Source of the DNA: Acidobacteriota bacterium
Lineage (GTDB): Bacteria > Acidobacteriota > Terriglobia > Terriglobales > Acidobacteriaceae
NCBI GenBank assembly: GCA_003225495.1
Contig: QIAJ01000057.1
Location: forward strand, 1 to 39,703
DNA: 39,703 nt
Reading direction: 5' to 3'
The notes below the pieces were generated by a model. It was not told the origin of the DNA, searched no databases, and was given only the letters and a program-made list of their open reading frames with translations. The position numbers and the translations under genes were made by a program. Below, piece after piece: positions 1 through 10,375 of this stretch (position 1 is its first letter; each line of letters begins with the position of its first letter).

Positions 1-2330
1 AAGCCATCAGTATTCTCGACCTTGACTCGCGCATCATGCGCATCAACGGCGAGTTCACGCGGCTATTCGGCTTCACGGCCGAAGAAGCTTACGAGAAGGT
101 GATTGATTCACTGATCGTGCCGCCGGATCGGTCCGCCGAAACTGTCTGGATTGCGGAAAGCGTCCGCAATGAGAATAAGCTCTCCCTCGAGACCCGGCGC
201 CGGCGCAAGGACGGCAGCCTGGTAGACGTGCTGCTTTCCGTTTCGCCAGTGATGATGGATGGCAAAAGAGCAGCAACTTATGCCTCCTATCGGGACATCA
301 CGGAGCAGAAGCGCGCAGAGGAACTGAACTCGGCGCTTTACGCGATTGCAGCGCGGGCACATTCTGCCGAGGACCCAAAGCAATTTTTTGCTGCCGTTCA
401 CAACATCGTCGGCCAGCTGATGTATGCACGGAACTTCTATATCGCGCTCCTCGAGCCTGAGCTGCAATTGCTGACTTTTCCCTACTTCGTAGACGAAGAA
501 GATCCAGCACCGGCTTCGAAGCGATTGGGCCGCGGCCTCACCGAGTACGTCATCCGGACGGGTGAGCCGCTGCTGGCAACTCCGAAAGTATTCGAAGAGT
601 TGGTGCGGCAGGGGGAGGCCGAGCTTATAGGCGCCGCGTCGCTGGATTGGCTGGGAGTTCCCTTGAAGGGCAGCAGCGGATGTATCGGCGCTCTGGTGGT
701 GCAAAGCTACAACGAAAATGTGCGCTTCGGCGAACGGGACCGCGACATTCTAAAATTCGTCTCTCAGCAGATCGCCACCGCCATCGAGCACAAACGATAC
801 CAGGAGGCGCTGCGGCGCTCGGAGGCGCGTTACCGTTCCCTGATCTTGAGCGCGGCGTATGGCATTTATCGCTGCACAATCGGTGGTCGGTTCCTGGACG
901 TGAATCCCGCATTGATCGCAATGCTGGGCTACGGTTCAGTGCAAGAGGTCCTCAAGCTAGACGCCAGGCGAGACGTCTTCTTCAATCCACAAGAACTCGA
1001 CCGTCTAACGGAAGACTATAGCCGCACAGGAACATTAAACGGCGTGGAAGTGCAGTGGAAGTGCAAAGACGGACATGTGATTGTCGTGCGCTTGAGCGGC
1101 CGCCCTGTCAGCGGAATGGAACAGCCCGCGGAAGAACTGGAGATCATCGCGGAAGACATTACCGACCGGCGCCAACTCGAGGAACAATTTCGTCAGGCGC
1201 AAAAAATGGAGGCCGTCGGGCGTCTTGCGGGCGGCGTCGCGCATGATTTCAACAATCTGCTGATGGTCATCAACGGTTATACCGAAGTGCTGCTCGAAGA
1301 ACTGACATCGAGCAGTGCGATGCATCAGAAAGTACAGTCTATTCAACAGGCAGCGGACCGCGCCGCGACTCTGACCCGGCAGTTGCTAGCTTTCAGCCGC
1401 AAGCAATTGCTCGAACTGAAAGTGGTAGATGTCAACAGCGTCATTAGCGACATGGAGCGGCTGCTGCGTCCACTCATTGGCGAGAACATTGGACTAGTAA
1501 CGCGGCTCTCTCCCGACGCCGGACGTACGCGCGCCGATGCCGGCCAGCTCGAGCAGGTCATCATGAACCTGGTGGTAAATGCCAAGGATGCAATGCCCGA
1601 GGGCGGCAAGATCACAATTCAGAGTTCCGAAGTTACCGTTCGGCCGAACTTCCGCGAACACCGCTTCATCCAGCCGGGGCGATATGTGGTCCTTTCAGTG
1701 AGCGACACCGGGCACGGGATGGATAACGAGACGCAGTCCCGCATCTTCGAGCCGTTCTTCACGACAAAAGAAAAAGGCAAGGGCACGGGCCTCGGACTCT
1801 CCACCGTGTACGGCATCGTGAAGCAAAGCGGCGGTTACGTGTTTCCGCAAAGCGAGCCGGGAACCGGCACCACTTTCTACATCTATCTGCCGAGAGTGGA
1901 TGAGTCGCCCGAGGAGATGACCCCGGCAAAGTCCCAGGAAAATGAAAAAGGCGGCTGCGAAACGGTTCTGCTGGTCGAAGATGAGGAATCAGTTCGCGAA
2001 CTGGTTCGCGAGACTCTTGTCTCGCGGGGCTACAAAGTTCTGGAAGCCGAGAACGGTGAGAACGGCCTGCGGGTGGCCGAAGCCCACGGAGTTGGAATCG
2101 ACATCCTGATCACCGACGTGGTCATGCCCGGCATGGGCGGCCGGGAACTGGCAAAGAAACTACTCCAGATTCGTCCAAGCCTGGGTGTTCTCTTTCTCTC
2201 CGGGTACACCGAAGACACGATCCTTCATCAAGGAGCACTTGGCCCAGGTACGGCGTTCCTGCAGAAGCCGTTTACCTTGCAGAACCTGGCACGCAAAGTC
2301 AGGGAAGTTCTGCGTGCCGGGACGAACTAA
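1..2330 (+). CDS. Hybrid sensor histidine kinase (PAS-GAF-PAS-HisKA-HATPase-REC), 5' partial
   Basis: Reading frame is open from base 3, and PAS-like sequence continues upstream of the first ATG (36), so the true start lies outside the window. Counting from that ATG, I see a PAS domain (about 1-90), a GAF domain (about 105-255), a second PAS (about 265-385), a HisKA dimerisation domain with the phospho-acceptor His in VAHDFNNLL (H403), and an HATPase domain with N box (NLVVNAKDAM), G1 (DTGHGM), F box (FEPFFTTK) and G2 (GKGTGLGLS). A C-terminal receiver has its phospho-Asp in LITDVVMPG (D694) and a KPF lysine. It should autophosphorylate on His and pass phosphate to its own receiver. No transmembrane segment is present in the visible part and there is no output domain after the receiver, so a downstream partner is probably elsewhere. 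The signal is unknown. It ends with TAA, 109 bp before msrP. Confidence 0.93.
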   Translation, partial: AISILDLDSRIMRINGEFTRLFGFTAEEAYEKVIDSLIVPPDRSAETVWIAESVRNENKLSLETRRRRKDGSLVDVLLSVSPVMMDGKRAATYASYRDITEQKRAEELNSALYAIAARAHSAEDPKQFFAAVHNIVGQLMYARNFYIALLEPELQLLTFPYFVDEEDPAPASKRLGRGLTEYVIRTGEPLLATPKVFEELVRQGEAELIGAASLDWLGVPLKGSSGCIGALVVQSYNENVRFGERDRDILKFVSQQIATAIEHKRYQEALRRSEARYRSLILSAAYGIYRCTIGGRFLDVNPALIAMLGYGSVQEVLKLDARRDVFFNPQELDRLTEDYSRTGTLNGVEVQWKCKDGHVIVVRLSGRPVSGMEQPAEELEIIAEDITDRRQLEEQFRQAQKMEAVGRLAGGVAHDFNNLLMVINGYTEVLLEELTSSSAMHQKVQSIQQAADRAATLTRQLLAFSRKQLLELKVVDVNSVISDMERLLRPLIGENIGLVTRLSPDAGRTRADAGQLEQVIMNLVVNAKDAMPEGGKITIQSSEVTVRPNFREHRFIQPGRYVVLSVSDTGHGMDNETQSRIFEPFFTTKEKGKGTGLGLSTVYGIVKQSGGYVFPQSEPGTGTTFYIYLPRVDESPEEMTPAKSQENEKGGCETVLLVEDEESVRELVRETLVSRGYKVLEAENGENGLRVAEAHGVGIDILITDVVMPGMGGRELAKKLLQIRPSLGVLFLSGYTEDTILHQGALGPGTAFLQKPFTLQNLARKVREVLRAGTN

Positions 2331-2352
2331 TCTAAAGTACACCCGCTCTGCA

Positions 2353-2381
2353 TCTTTTTCAGCCTTTCGGAGTCCTATAAT
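2353..2381 (+). promoter_or_regulatory. Putative sigma70-type promoter for msrPQ
   Basis: A perfect -10 hexamer TATAAT lies at 2376-2381, about 58 bp before the msrP start. The -35 is poor (T-rich stretch around 2353-2360, no TTGACA). The position between the kinase stop and msrP suggests that msrPQ has its own promoter. Confidence 0.45.
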
Positions 2382-2439
2382 TCAGATAGGAAACGTCTGA
2401 GTACGCCTGCTTCGCGCATCTTAAAGGAGGATGGGTAAA

Positions 2440-3399
2440 ATGTTCATTAAGAAGTCATCCGATATTCCATCTTCGGAGATCACCTCCAAAAGCCTCTATC
2501 TGAATCGGCGGCAGCTCATCACAGGTGCCGCGATTGTCGGAGCAGCCGCCGTCGCAGGTGTCGGATTGAGCGAGATCGGCTTTCCGTCGCGGGTGGCCGG
2601 GGCGAATGCCAAGATCGATGGCCTGCAGAAGAGTCCGTTCAGCACAAGCGAGAAGCAGACTCCCTACAAAGATGTCACTAACTACAATAATTTCTACGAA
2701 TTCTCCACCGACAAATACGAACCCGCGGGGCTCGCCAAAGATTTCATGACGCGGCCCTGGACGGTCACGATCGATGGCCTGGTCAAGAAAAAGCAGCAAC
2801 TCGATGTGGATGCGATCATGAAAATGTCGGCACCGGAGGAACGCATCTACCGGCACCGCTGCGTCGAGGGATGGTCGATCGTGGTGCCTTGGGTCGGTTT
2901 TTCTCTCAGTGAGTTGATCAAACGCGCCGACCCGCTTCCGAAAGCCAAATTCGTCGAGTTCACCACGCTCCTCGACCCCAAACAAATGCCGGGACAGCGC
3001 GTTTCTGTGCTGAAGTGGCCGTACGTCGAAGGATTGCGTATGGACGAGGCTATGCATCCTCTGGCTCTTCTTTGCTTTGGCATGTATGGCGAAGTGCTGC
3101 CGAATCAGGATGGAGCACCGCTGAGAATTGTCGTTCCATGGAAGTATGGGTTCAAGAGTGCGAAGTCGATCGTGCGCATCCGGTTTACGGAAGAACAACC
3201 GATGAACACATGGCAGCTCTCTGCGCCGAATGAATACGGCTTCTATTCAAACGTCAACCCCAATGTAGATCACCCGCGCTGGAGCCAGGCGAAAGAGCGC
3301 CGGCTGGGTGAACTGACCAAGCGGCCAACCCTGATGTTCAATGGATATGACCAGGTGGCGAGTCTCTATTCAGGAATGGATCTGAAGAAAAATTTCTAG
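2440..3399 (+). CDS. msrP: Protein-methionine-sulfoxide reductase catalytic subunit MsrP (YedY family)
   Basis: Molybdopterin-dependent periplasmic enzyme that reduces methionine sulfoxide in oxidised envelope proteins. The N-terminus has a Tat-type signal ([15 protein letters not shown]). The oxidoreductase molybdopterin-binding fold is clear, and the Mo-ligating cysteine is in HRCVEGW (C141). The start is placed at ATG 2440, not ATG 2431. The Shine-Dalgarno AAAGGAGG (2423-2430) abuts 2431 directly but sits 9 nt from 2440. Length 319 aa matches the family. It is followed after one base by msrQ, the usual operon. Cofactor supply is consistent with moaA at 12.8 kb, although the rest of the Moco pathway is not in the window. 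Confidence 0.95.
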   Translation: MFIKKSSDIPSSEITSKSLYLNRRQLITGAAIVGAAAVAGVGLSEIGFPSRVAGANAKIDGLQKSPFSTSEKQTPYKDVTNYNNFYEFSTDKYEPAGLAKDFMTRPWTVTIDGLVKKKQQLDVDAIMKMSAPEERIYRHRCVEGWSIVVPWVGFSLSELIKRADPLPKAKFVEFTTLLDPKQMPGQRVSVLKWPYVEGLRMDEAMHPLALLCFGMYGEVLPNQDGAPLRIVVPWKYGFKSAKSIVRIRFTEEQPMNTWQLSAPNEYGFYSNVNPNVDHPRWSQAKERRLGELTKRPTLMFNGYDQVASLYSGMDLKKNF

Positions 3400-3400
3400 A

Positions 3401-4045
3401 ATGAATTCGAAGCAATTGCGGATCCTCAAGATTTTTATCTTTCTCGCCGCGCTCATTCCACTGGGGCGCCTGGTCTGGAAGTTCTATCACGACGCCCTCG
3501 GAGCCAATCCAGTCGAAGTCATTACTCACTCTACGGGCGACTGGACGATGATCCTGATCCTGACCACGCTTTCAATTACTCCGCTGCGCAAACTGACGAA
3601 GCAATACTGGCTGATCGGCATCCGCCGCATGATCGGACTTTTCGCATTCTTCTACGGATGCTTGCACTTCACCACCTACATCTGGCTCGACAAATCATTC
3701 GACGTTCACGAAATGATCAAAGACGTCTACAAGCGCCCGTTCATTACCGCGGGCTTCACGGCTTTCGTGCTGATGATTCCGCTAGCCCTGACTTCTACGA
3801 AAGGTTGGATAAGGCGTCTGGGAAAGAACTGGCAGCGCCTGCATTGGTTGATCTATATCAGTGGAATCGCAGCGGTCATCCACTACATCTGGCTGGTCAA
3901 GGCGGACCTGCGGGAGCCATTGCGATACGGTTCTATTCTAAGCGTTTTGTTGATTTACAGAGTTGTCGTTTGGCTGCGCAATAGCCGCAAGAACCCAACG
4001 CCCGTTGCACTGCGGGGTCGGTCTCCAGAAGTTACCGAAAGCTAA
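3401..4045 (+). CDS. msrQ: Heme-binding membrane subunit MsrQ (YedZ family)
   Basis: Integral membrane cytochrome b-type protein of 214 aa, with several hydrophobic helices and the ferric-reductase-like transmembrane pattern. Histidines suitable for heme ligation are visible in FFYGCLHFTTY and LHWLIYISGIAAVIHY. It passes electrons from the respiratory chain or a flavin reductase to MsrP in the periplasm. Its ATG begins one base after the msrP stop, so the two are very likely co-transcribed and translationally coupled. The tail after the last helix is short and basic. No flavin or NAD domain is present, as expected for MsrQ. Confidence 0.93.
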   Translation: MNSKQLRILKIFIFLAALIPLGRLVWKFYHDALGANPVEVITHSTGDWTMILILTTLSITPLRKLTKQYWLIGIRRMIGLFAFFYGCLHFTTYIWLDKSFDVHEMIKDVYKRPFITAGFTAFVLMIPLALTSTKGWIRRLGKNWQRLHWLIYISGIAAVIHYIWLVKADLREPLRYGSILSVLLIYRVVVWLRNSRKNPTPVALRGRSPEVTES

Positions 4046-4134
4046 CCCCGAACCTTCTTTCCAATCGGATTTGGCAAAACTTTCCTCTAAGATTCGGGTT
4101 TAGGCAGCATCTTACGAAGTACAGGAGTGTAATT

Positions 4135-5673
4135 ATGAGCCCTTTTTTTGGCAGGTCGAAGTGTGCCGCGCGTGCGGTCTTGACTCTGGTTGCAGTGGCA
4201 GGTCTCCTCTTGGCGGCCGGATGTGGCGGAGGCAACGGCAGCAATGGTGGGGGCGGAGGGGGAGGCGGCAACAACGGATTCAGCAATGCCTCTCTCAAAG
4301 GGCAATATGTATTCAGCCAAAAAGGGGTTTCACTGACCCAGGACCTGACTGCGGTAGACTTTTTTTCGGAAGCCGGGGTTTTCACAGCCGACGGTAACGG
4401 CCATCTCACGAATGTTATCGATGAGTTCACCCAAGGTGGGACGTTTTCGACAACCTTCACCACTCCGTTGACCGGCACGTACCGAATTAACAGCGACGGA
4501 ACTGGACAGCTGACTTTCGTTTTCAGTGCGACTTCGACATTGAATTTTGGCATCACCTTCACGGACGCTACCCACTTTTACCTGATCGAGCAGGACCAAT
4601 TCGGCACAGGTGCTGGCTCGGGTGAAAAGCAGCTTGCGACCACATTCACTCCCGCCGCTTCTGACAACTTCATTTTTTCCGGACACGACCTCTTCTTCAG
4701 TAACGCTAGAGTTGGTTCGATGAACTTCAATTCGAGTGTCATTACCGGCGTCGAGGATTTGCTCGTCGGCGGCACCAGCGTCACCAGTCCGACCTTCACC
4801 GGGAACATCACTCAACCTCCCGATGCCAATGGCCGCGGCACGATATCCCTCAGCGACGGAAGCTTCTTGGTCTTCTATGTCGTTAGCCCGGACAAACTCC
4901 GCCTTCTCTCATTTTCCGGTTCTCTAGAGGTAATGGTTGCTGAAAGGCAGACCGGCGGACCTTTTTCCACCGCCTCCCTGGCAGCGGGCAACTCCTACGT
5001 TTTCGGCAGTTCAGGTGAGACTTCCTTGGTGGACGGAATCCATTCCGCCGGTGTTTTTACCCCCGACGGTAATGGTCACGTGACTGCGGGAGCTACGGAT
5101 TTTGTGCAGGAAGGAGCAATATTCGCCAATGTTGCTGTGCAGAATACGAGCGACTATTCACTGGCCTCCAGCGGCAGGGGAGTTTTGAACCTGGACCTTG
5201 CCGGTGTCGGTACGAACCAAGACATTTTCTGGATGGTTAGCGGCACGCGTGCTTATTTTCTCGTGAACAGCTCTTCGACGCTCGAAGATGGAACGTTCGT
5301 TCTGCAACAGGGAGCACCCTTTACGAATGCTGCCTTGAACGCACAGACGGCGATGTTTATGGACGGCTTTGATCTCGCCTTCAAGGACCGCGTCGGCACG
5401 ATTGTTCCGGACGGGAATGGCAACTTTAAGTGGAGTCAGCAGGCCAACAGCTTCGATCCCAATACGGGGATCGGAACGCCGACTTCGTTTTCGACGACCG
5501 GGACCAATCAGGTTGGGACGAACGGACGCGCCACCGTTACCGTCAATTCACTCATCAACGGAGCTAACAGCAATATGGTCTTCTATCTCAGTTCGAACGA
5601 TACGGGATTCATGGTGGAAGAAGATCAGGGCTTCGATGTCGGCGGAGCTTTTACCAAGCAAATCGGGCCTTAG
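4135..5673 (+). CDS. Secreted lipoprotein with Gly-rich linker and four beta-rich repeats
   Basis: The 512-aa product has an N-terminal signal ending in a lipobox (LLLAAGC), followed by a Gly/Asn linker of about 25 residues. The start is supported by AGGAG at 4123-4127. The rest consists of four degenerate repeats of about 110-120 aa, starting near residues 46, 172, 279 and 395. Units typically begin with a (N/T)A(S/A)L then YVF-like motif, carry DGNG in the first third (TADGNGHLT, TPDGNGHVT, VPDGNGNFK), and end in a FYVVS/FYLSS-like strand. The second unit is the most diverged and lacks a clear DGNG. I do not recognise an enzymatic domain. A surface-exposed beta-structured lipoprotein is the best description; function unknown. 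It converges on infB. Confidence 0.85.
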   Translation: MSPFFGRSKCAARAVLTLVAVAGLLLAAGCGGGNGSNGGGGGGGGNNGFSNASLKGQYVFSQKGVSLTQDLTAVDFFSEAGVFTADGNGHLTNVIDEFTQGGTFSTTFTTPLTGTYRINSDGTGQLTFVFSATSTLNFGITFTDATHFYLIEQDQFGTGAGSGEKQLATTFTPAASDNFIFSGHDLFFSNARVGSMNFNSSVITGVEDLLVGGTSVTSPTFTGNITQPPDANGRGTISLSDGSFLVFYVVSPDKLRLLSFSGSLEVMVAERQTGGPFSTASLAAGNSYVFGSSGETSLVDGIHSAGVFTPDGNGHVTAGATDFVQEGAIFANVAVQNTSDYSLASSGRGVLNLDLAGVGTNQDIFWMVSGTRAYFLVNSSSTLEDGTFVLQQGAPFTNAALNAQTAMFMDGFDLAFKDRVGTIVPDGNGNFKWSQQANSFDPNTGIGTPTSFSTTGTNQVGTNGRATVTVNSLINGANSNMVFYLSSNDTGFMVEEDQGFDVGGAFTKQIGP

Positions 5674-5791
5674 GGAGCCGGACTGACACCACAGTTGAGC
5701 GTGAGGCGCTGTCGGGCGACGGCCCTCGATCGCGAAAGTAAAAATACATGCTGAATGCAGCCCTGAAGAGCTACAGGTCTGCCAGTGCGGT

Positions 5792-5826
5792 GACCACCAA
5801 TTACTAATCACCAGCCACTATCCACT
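5792..5826. repeat. Degenerate 7-bp repeat array A
   Basis: Five consecutive heptamers in phase, consensus AAYCACY on the plus strand, fill the space just beyond the infB stop codon. The same consensus recurs at 27991-28025. No inverted partner is seen next to this copy. Confidence 0.7.
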
Positions 5827-5828
5827 GC

Positions 5829-8696
5829 CTAAGCCATTGCCTCGGCCGCGATTTTCTCGGTCACAAACGCCTCAATCACGTCGCCGACTTTTATGTCGCC
5901 GTAGTTGGCGATCGAGATGCCGCATTCCATGCCGTTGCTGACTTGAGAAGCATCGTCTTTGAAGCGGCGCAGTGATGCGATTTTGCCCGTGAACACGACC
6001 GTGTTGTCGCGCAGCAGGCGTACCTGATTGTCGCGCTTGATCAGGCCGTCGCTTACGCGGCAACCTGCGATCATTCCGACCTTCGGGATGCGGAAGGTTT
6101 CGAGCACCGTCGCGCGTCCCTGATAGGTTTCCTTGATCGTCGGTTCCAGAAGGCCAGTCATGGCGCGCTTGATCTCGTCCTGCAGTTCGTAAATGATCGA
6201 GTGCAGGCGGATGTCGTCTTTATCCTGTTCCGCGAGTTCCTGCGCCTTGCGCTGCGGCCGTACGTTGAAGCCGATAATGATGGCATTCGACGCCGACGCC
6301 AGCAGAACGTCGCCTTCCGTGATCGCACCCACACCAGCGCGCAGAACCTTCAGGCGAACCTTGTCGTTCGACAGCTTGCCGAGCAGATCGGTAAGCACTT
6401 CGATGGATCCGCCGACATCGCCTTTGAGAATGATGTTCAGTTCTTTCATCCCCAAAGTCCGCAATTGTTCGGACAGGCCTTCGAGCGAAACGCGCGAACT
6501 CTTGGCGAGCGTGGCTTCGCGGGCTTTCTGTTCGCGGTAGTCGGAGATGTCGCGGGCCTTCTCGCGGTCCGTGACTACGACGAACTGATCGCCCGCTTGC
6601 GGCAGGCCTTCCAGTCCGAGAATTTCGACAGGCGTCGAGGGCGGCGCTTCCTGCAACCCGTGTCCGCGATCGTCGAACATCGCGCGGACTTTGCCGTAAA
6701 CATTGCCGACCACAAAATTGTCGCCAGTCTTGAGCGTGCCGTTCTGTACGAGAATGGTGCCCACGGGCCCGCGTCCGCGATCGAGCTTCGCTTCGAGCAC
6801 CAGGCCGCTGGCTGCGCGCCCGGGAACCGCTTTCAGTTCCTGCAGGTCGGCCGTCAGGCAGATCATTTCCATCAACAGGTTGAGATTGGTTTTCTTCTTC
6901 GCCGACACGTCGACAAATACGGTCGTGCCGCCCCATTCTTCTGGCAGCAAGCCGCGATCGCCGAGCTGTTTCTTGACGCGGTCGGGTAGAGCCTCGGGCT
7001 TATCAATCTTGTTCACTGCGACGATGATGGGAACCTCCGCAGCGTGGGCGTGATCGATGGCTTCGAGCGTCTGCGGCATTACTCCATCATCGGCGGCGAC
7101 CACCAGCACGACGATGTCGGTAGCTTTCGCGCCGCGAGCACGCATACGCGTAAAGGCCTCGTGACCCGGCGTGTCGAGGAAGACGATCTCGCGCCCGTAG
7201 GCAGGAGATGCGGTATCCAGAATGCGAACTTTGTACGCGCCGATGTGCTGCGTGATGCCGCCGGCTTCGCCTTCCGCAACATTCGTGGAGCGGATGGAAT
7301 CGAGCAGCGTGGTCTTGCCATGATCGACGTGGCCCATAATCGTGACCACCGGCGGACGCGGCACTGCTTCGGCACTCTCTTCGCTGCCCTGCACCGTCTC
7401 AGCCATGTCCTTCGAAGCTTGTTCTTCGAAAGTAATGACCTCAGTATCGGCGCCAAAGAAACGCGCCATCTCGCTGGCGAGTTCGGCGTCGAGCGTCTGG
7501 TTGATGGTTGCGAAAACGCCCTTCGCGAGCAAGCGGGCGATAAGATCCTTGGCGCGAATGCCCAGTTTCTCAGCCAGATCCTTGACGGAAATTCCCTCGG
7601 TGATCGTGATATTCCGCGTGATCGGCATCGGCTCGTTCGAAATCGTCACCCGCGGCGGCGGAGTGTAGCCCTTCATCGGGCCTTCTTTTATTCCGCGCGG
7701 AATGTAGCGCTGGCCTGGACGCCGCGAGGGGCCTCCGGGACGAGCTCCGGGACGCGATGGTCCTGGAGGCATGGCGCCAGCTCCCGGCCCTACTCCTAGT
7801 GGACGAGTTCCGGTAGGCGACTGCCGCGTGGGATGCATCGGTCGACGTTCGCCCGGACGCAAAGGCGCACGCGCACCCGGCGCTGATTGCGGCGGGCGGG
7901 GACGCTGAAAGATCGGCTTACCGGGCTCGGGGCGTCCCGGAGCCGGGCGCGAAGCAGCTCCAGCTGACGAGATTGGAGCCTTGTACACCGGGCGTGGCCC
8001 GGTCTGCGGCATGATGACCCGGGGCGGCGCACTCACAGAGGCAGGCGGTTTGGATGCAGTGGCCTGTATCTGTGTGGACGGAGCGGATGGCGGCACGGCA
8101 GCCGATGCAGTCGGGGTCGGAGCAGCAGGCGGTGCTGGCCGCGGCGGAATTGCAACTGCAGCCGGGCTCGAGGGCACCGCAGGCGGAGTGGCGATAGGCT
8201 TCGGAGTAACTACCGGTGCAGGTGGGCGCGCGGCCGCCACGGATGCCGGGGTAACAAACTTGGGTGCCGGAGGTTCAACCGCTGGTTTCGCGGGCGTCCC
8301 AAGTTTCGCCTGAGTCGGCGCTGCTGGCGCTTCGGTCTTGGGTGTCGCCGGCGGGATTGCGGTTGGCTTAGTTACAGGACGAGCCGGTGCTGGCGCGGCG
8401 GCTTCCGTCTTTTGCAGAATCGCCCGCAGAACGTCTCCCGGACGGGAGATATTCGACAAATCGATCTTGGTCTTGATCTCGTCTTCAGTGCGGGCAGCAC
8501 GGGTGGTCTTCGAAGATGCGGAGGCTTCGTCCGCATGCGAGCGGAAATATTTCCGTACCAGCACCGCTTCGTGCTCTTCGATGGAACTGGAGTGCGTCTT
8601 CTTCTCGGTTACTCCGACCTCGGTGAGCGCGTCAAGAATAGCCTTGCTCTTGACTTCCAGCTCCCGTGCCAGATCGTTGATTCGAATCTTGCTCAT
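5829..8696 (-). CDS. infB: Translation initiation factor IF-2
   Basis: GTPase that delivers initiator tRNA to the 30S subunit; 955 aa. The N-terminus has an IF2_N domain ([20 protein letters not shown]). It is followed by a very long Pro/Ala/Arg-rich low-complexity linker (about residues 90-350) and a second IF2_N-like segment ([17 protein letters not shown]). The G domain has G1 GHVDHGKTT (about 454), G3 DTPGHEAF (about 505), G4 NKID (about 560) and G5 SA. The C-terminal beta-barrel and fMet-tRNA-binding domains are complete. The ATG is preceded by a GAGAGGGTGG stretch. It lies downstream of nusA with a 95-bp gap. rbfA, the common next gene, is absent; a convergent lipoprotein gene follows. 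Confidence 0.98.
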   Translation of the reverse strand: MSKIRINDLARELEVKSKAILDALTEVGVTEKKTHSSSIEEHEAVLVRKYFRSHADEASASSKTTRAARTEDEIKTKIDLSNISRPGDVLRAILQKTEAAAPAPARPVTKPTAIPPATPKTEAPAAPTQAKLGTPAKPAVEPPAPKFVTPASVAAARPPAPVVTPKPIATPPAVPSSPAAVAIPPRPAPPAAPTPTASAAVPPSAPSTQIQATASKPPASVSAPPRVIMPQTGPRPVYKAPISSAGAASRPAPGRPEPGKPIFQRPRPPQSAPGARAPLRPGERRPMHPTRQSPTGTRPLGVGPGAGAMPPGPSRPGARPGGPSRRPGQRYIPRGIKEGPMKGYTPPPRVTISNEPMPITRNITITEGISVKDLAEKLGIRAKDLIARLLAKGVFATINQTLDAELASEMARFFGADTEVITFEEQASKDMAETVQGSEESAEAVPRPPVVTIMGHVDHGKTTLLDSIRSTNVAEGEAGGITQHIGAYKVRILDTASPAYGREIVFLDTPGHEAFTRMRARGAKATDIVVLVVAADDGVMPQTLEAIDHAHAAEVPIIVAVNKIDKPEALPDRVKKQLGDRGLLPEEWGGTTVFVDVSAKKKTNLNLLMEMICLTADLQELKAVPGRAASGLVLEAKLDRGRGPVGTILVQNGTLKTGDNFVVGNVYGKVRAMFDDRGHGLQEAPPSTPVEILGLEGLPQAGDQFVVVTDREKARDISDYREQKAREATLAKSSRVSLEGLSEQLRTLGMKELNIILKGDVGGSIEVLTDLLGKLSNDKVRLKVLRAGVGAITEGDVLLASASNAIIIGFNVRPQRKAQELAEQDKDDIRLHSIIYELQDEIKRAMTGLLEPTIKETYQGRATVLETFRIPKVGMIAGCRVSDGLIKRDNQVRLLRDNTVVFTGKIASLRRFKDDASQVSNGMECGISIANYGDIKVGDVIEAFVTEKIAAEAMA

Positions 8697-8791
8697 CCAC
8701 CCTCTCGCCTTCTGATTTTCCGCTAAGCTCTCATATCGACCTCAGGACGCAGCGTGAATTTTGCTGCATTGGACTTCGCCGGCATGTTGCT

Positions 8792-10294
8792 TCAGCTCTT
8801 TTCTTCTTTTTCCGGAGCAGTCACTTCCGCGTTCTCGTCCGGTTCCGCAGTCTCGGAAGCGTCTACAGGTTCCGCAGCGGCTTCAACCTCCGCGGTATGT
8901 TCATCGGCATCGGCGGCGGACTCAGCGACCTCCGCAGAGCCATCTGCGGCCATCACTTCTTCGCCAGGCGCTTCCTCTGAGCCTTCGGATTCGGCGGCCG
9001 CCACGGGCTCCCCACTCTCCAGGCTCGAGAAATAATTATTGACCGCAATGCTGATTTTTTCCACCGTCTTGGGCCCGATGCCTTCGATCGCTTCCAGTTG
9101 CTCGGGCGTCATGTCGGCCAGCGATTCGACCGTAGTCACCCCGGCAGCGTTTAACTTCTCGACAAGGCCCTCACCCAAACCGGGAACGTTCTCGAGCGGG
9201 GTAACGCTCTGCGGAAGCATCGCCGACATTTGCTGCTCGACTTCCTGACGCTTTTCTTCCTCGCTCTTGATATCGATCTTCCAGCCCAGCAGCTTCGCCG
9301 CCAGCCGCACGTTCTGACCCTTCTTGCCGATTGCCAGCGAAAGCTGCGTGTCGTCGACTACAACTTCCAAGTGCTTCTCGCCCGAATCGACAACTGTCAC
9401 GCGGCTGACTTTGGCCGGCTGAAGCGCCTTTTCAGCGAACGTGACCGCGTCTTCGTGATATTCGATGATGTCGATTTTCTCACCGCGCAGCTCGCGGATG
9501 ATCGACTGGACACGCATGCCCTTCATGCCAACGCAAGCGCCCACAGCGTCCACATCCTTGTCCTTGGACATGACCGCAATTTTGGTGCGTTCTCCGGCCT
9601 CGCGGGCGATGGCGCGGATGACGACTGTGCCGTCATAGATTTCGGGAACTTCAGTCTGGAACAGATGCTGTACGAGTTCTGGCGCCGCGCGAGAAACCAC
9701 CACGCCCGGGCCTTTCGAAGCCTTCTCAACGCGAACAATTACGGCGCGCACGCGCTCGCCCACGGCGAACGACTCCAGGCGCGATTGCTCCTTGCGTCCC
9801 ATGCGCGCCTCGGCTTTGCCGATATCGAGAATCACGTCCGGACCCTCGATACGCTTCACGGTCGCGTTCACCACTTCATTCACGTGGCCGATGTACTCGT
9901 TGTAAACGGTGTCGCGTTCTGCCTCGCGTACCTTCTGGAAGATGACCTGCTTGGCCAGCTGCGCCGCAATGCGTCCGAGAATTCCCTCAGTGACCTTGGG
10001 AATGAGCAGTTCTCCGCCGGCTTCCGCGTTGGGATCGAGCTTGCGAGCCTGATCCACCGTCACCTGCAGATTAGGATCTTCAATCTGCTCTGGATTCTCG
10101 ACGATCGCCTTGACCGCATAGGCATTGATCTTGCCGGTATCCTTGTCGAGCACCGCGCGCAGGTTTTCCTGGGACTTGTAGTACTTGCGAGTCGCGACGA
10201 CAATGGCGTCTTCGACCGCGCTCACCACGATCTGCGGGTCGATTCCCTTTTCGCGGCTGACCCCTTCGATGATGTTGTAAAGCTCGCTTGCCAT
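8792..10294 (-). CDS. nusA: Transcription termination/antitermination factor NusA
   Basis: RNA-polymerase-binding elongation factor that modulates pausing, intrinsic termination and antitermination; 500 aa. In order: the N-terminal RNAP-binding domain (starts MASELYNIIEGVSREKG), an S1 domain (about 135-200), two KH domains (AVGACVGMKGMR and LAIGKKGQNVRLA), and one helix-hairpin-helix unit (LADMTPEQLEAIEGIGPKT). It ends in a long acidic Ala/Glu tail of about 75 residues. The start codon lies immediately downstream of heptad array B, and no strong Shine-Dalgarno is visible. It sits between rimP and infB as in most bacteria. Confidence 0.98.
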   Translation of the reverse strand: MASELYNIIEGVSREKGIDPQIVVSAVEDAIVVATRKYYKSQENLRAVLDKDTGKINAYAVKAIVENPEQIEDPNLQVTVDQARKLDPNAEAGGELLIPKVTEGILGRIAAQLAKQVIFQKVREAERDTVYNEYIGHVNEVVNATVKRIEGPDVILDIGKAEARMGRKEQSRLESFAVGERVRAVIVRVEKASKGPGVVVSRAAPELVQHLFQTEVPEIYDGTVVIRAIAREAGERTKIAVMSKDKDVDAVGACVGMKGMRVQSIIRELRGEKIDIIEYHEDAVTFAEKALQPAKVSRVTVVDSGEKHLEVVVDDTQLSLAIGKKGQNVRLAAKLLGWKIDIKSEEEKRQEVEQQMSAMLPQSVTPLENVPGLGEGLVEKLNAAGVTTVESLADMTPEQLEAIEGIGPKTVEKISIAVNNYFSSLESGEPVAAAESEGSEEAPGEEVMAADGSAEVAESAADADEHTAEVEAAAEPVDASETAEPDENAEVTAPEKEEKS

Positions 10295-10297
10295 AAA

Positions 10298-10375
10298 TTA
10301 GGTCTCAGGTGTCAGGTCATAGGTGTCAGGGTCTCAGGATTGTTGCCCTGCCGCCTGACACCTAAGACCTGAAAC
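10298..10375. repeat. Degenerate 7-bp repeat array B, inverted pair between rimP and nusA
   Basis: The spacer between the rimP stop and the nusA start is made almost entirely of heptamers of consensus CCTGACA. They occur as minus-strand units on the left (10298-10339) and plus-strand units on the right (10354-10380). The arms 10300-10316 and 10354-10370 pair over 17 bp with one mismatch. The right array runs through the rimP stop codon (10376-10378). The transcribed spacer could therefore fold into a hairpin just upstream of the nusA start. Confidence 0.75.

Noticed and set aside
6201-8726. Long open frames on the plus strand opposite infB and nusA (for example 6201-6989, 7044-7799, 9230-10372)
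   Set aside because: They are antisense to highly conserved genes, show the codon bias expected of shadows and encode no recognisable domain.
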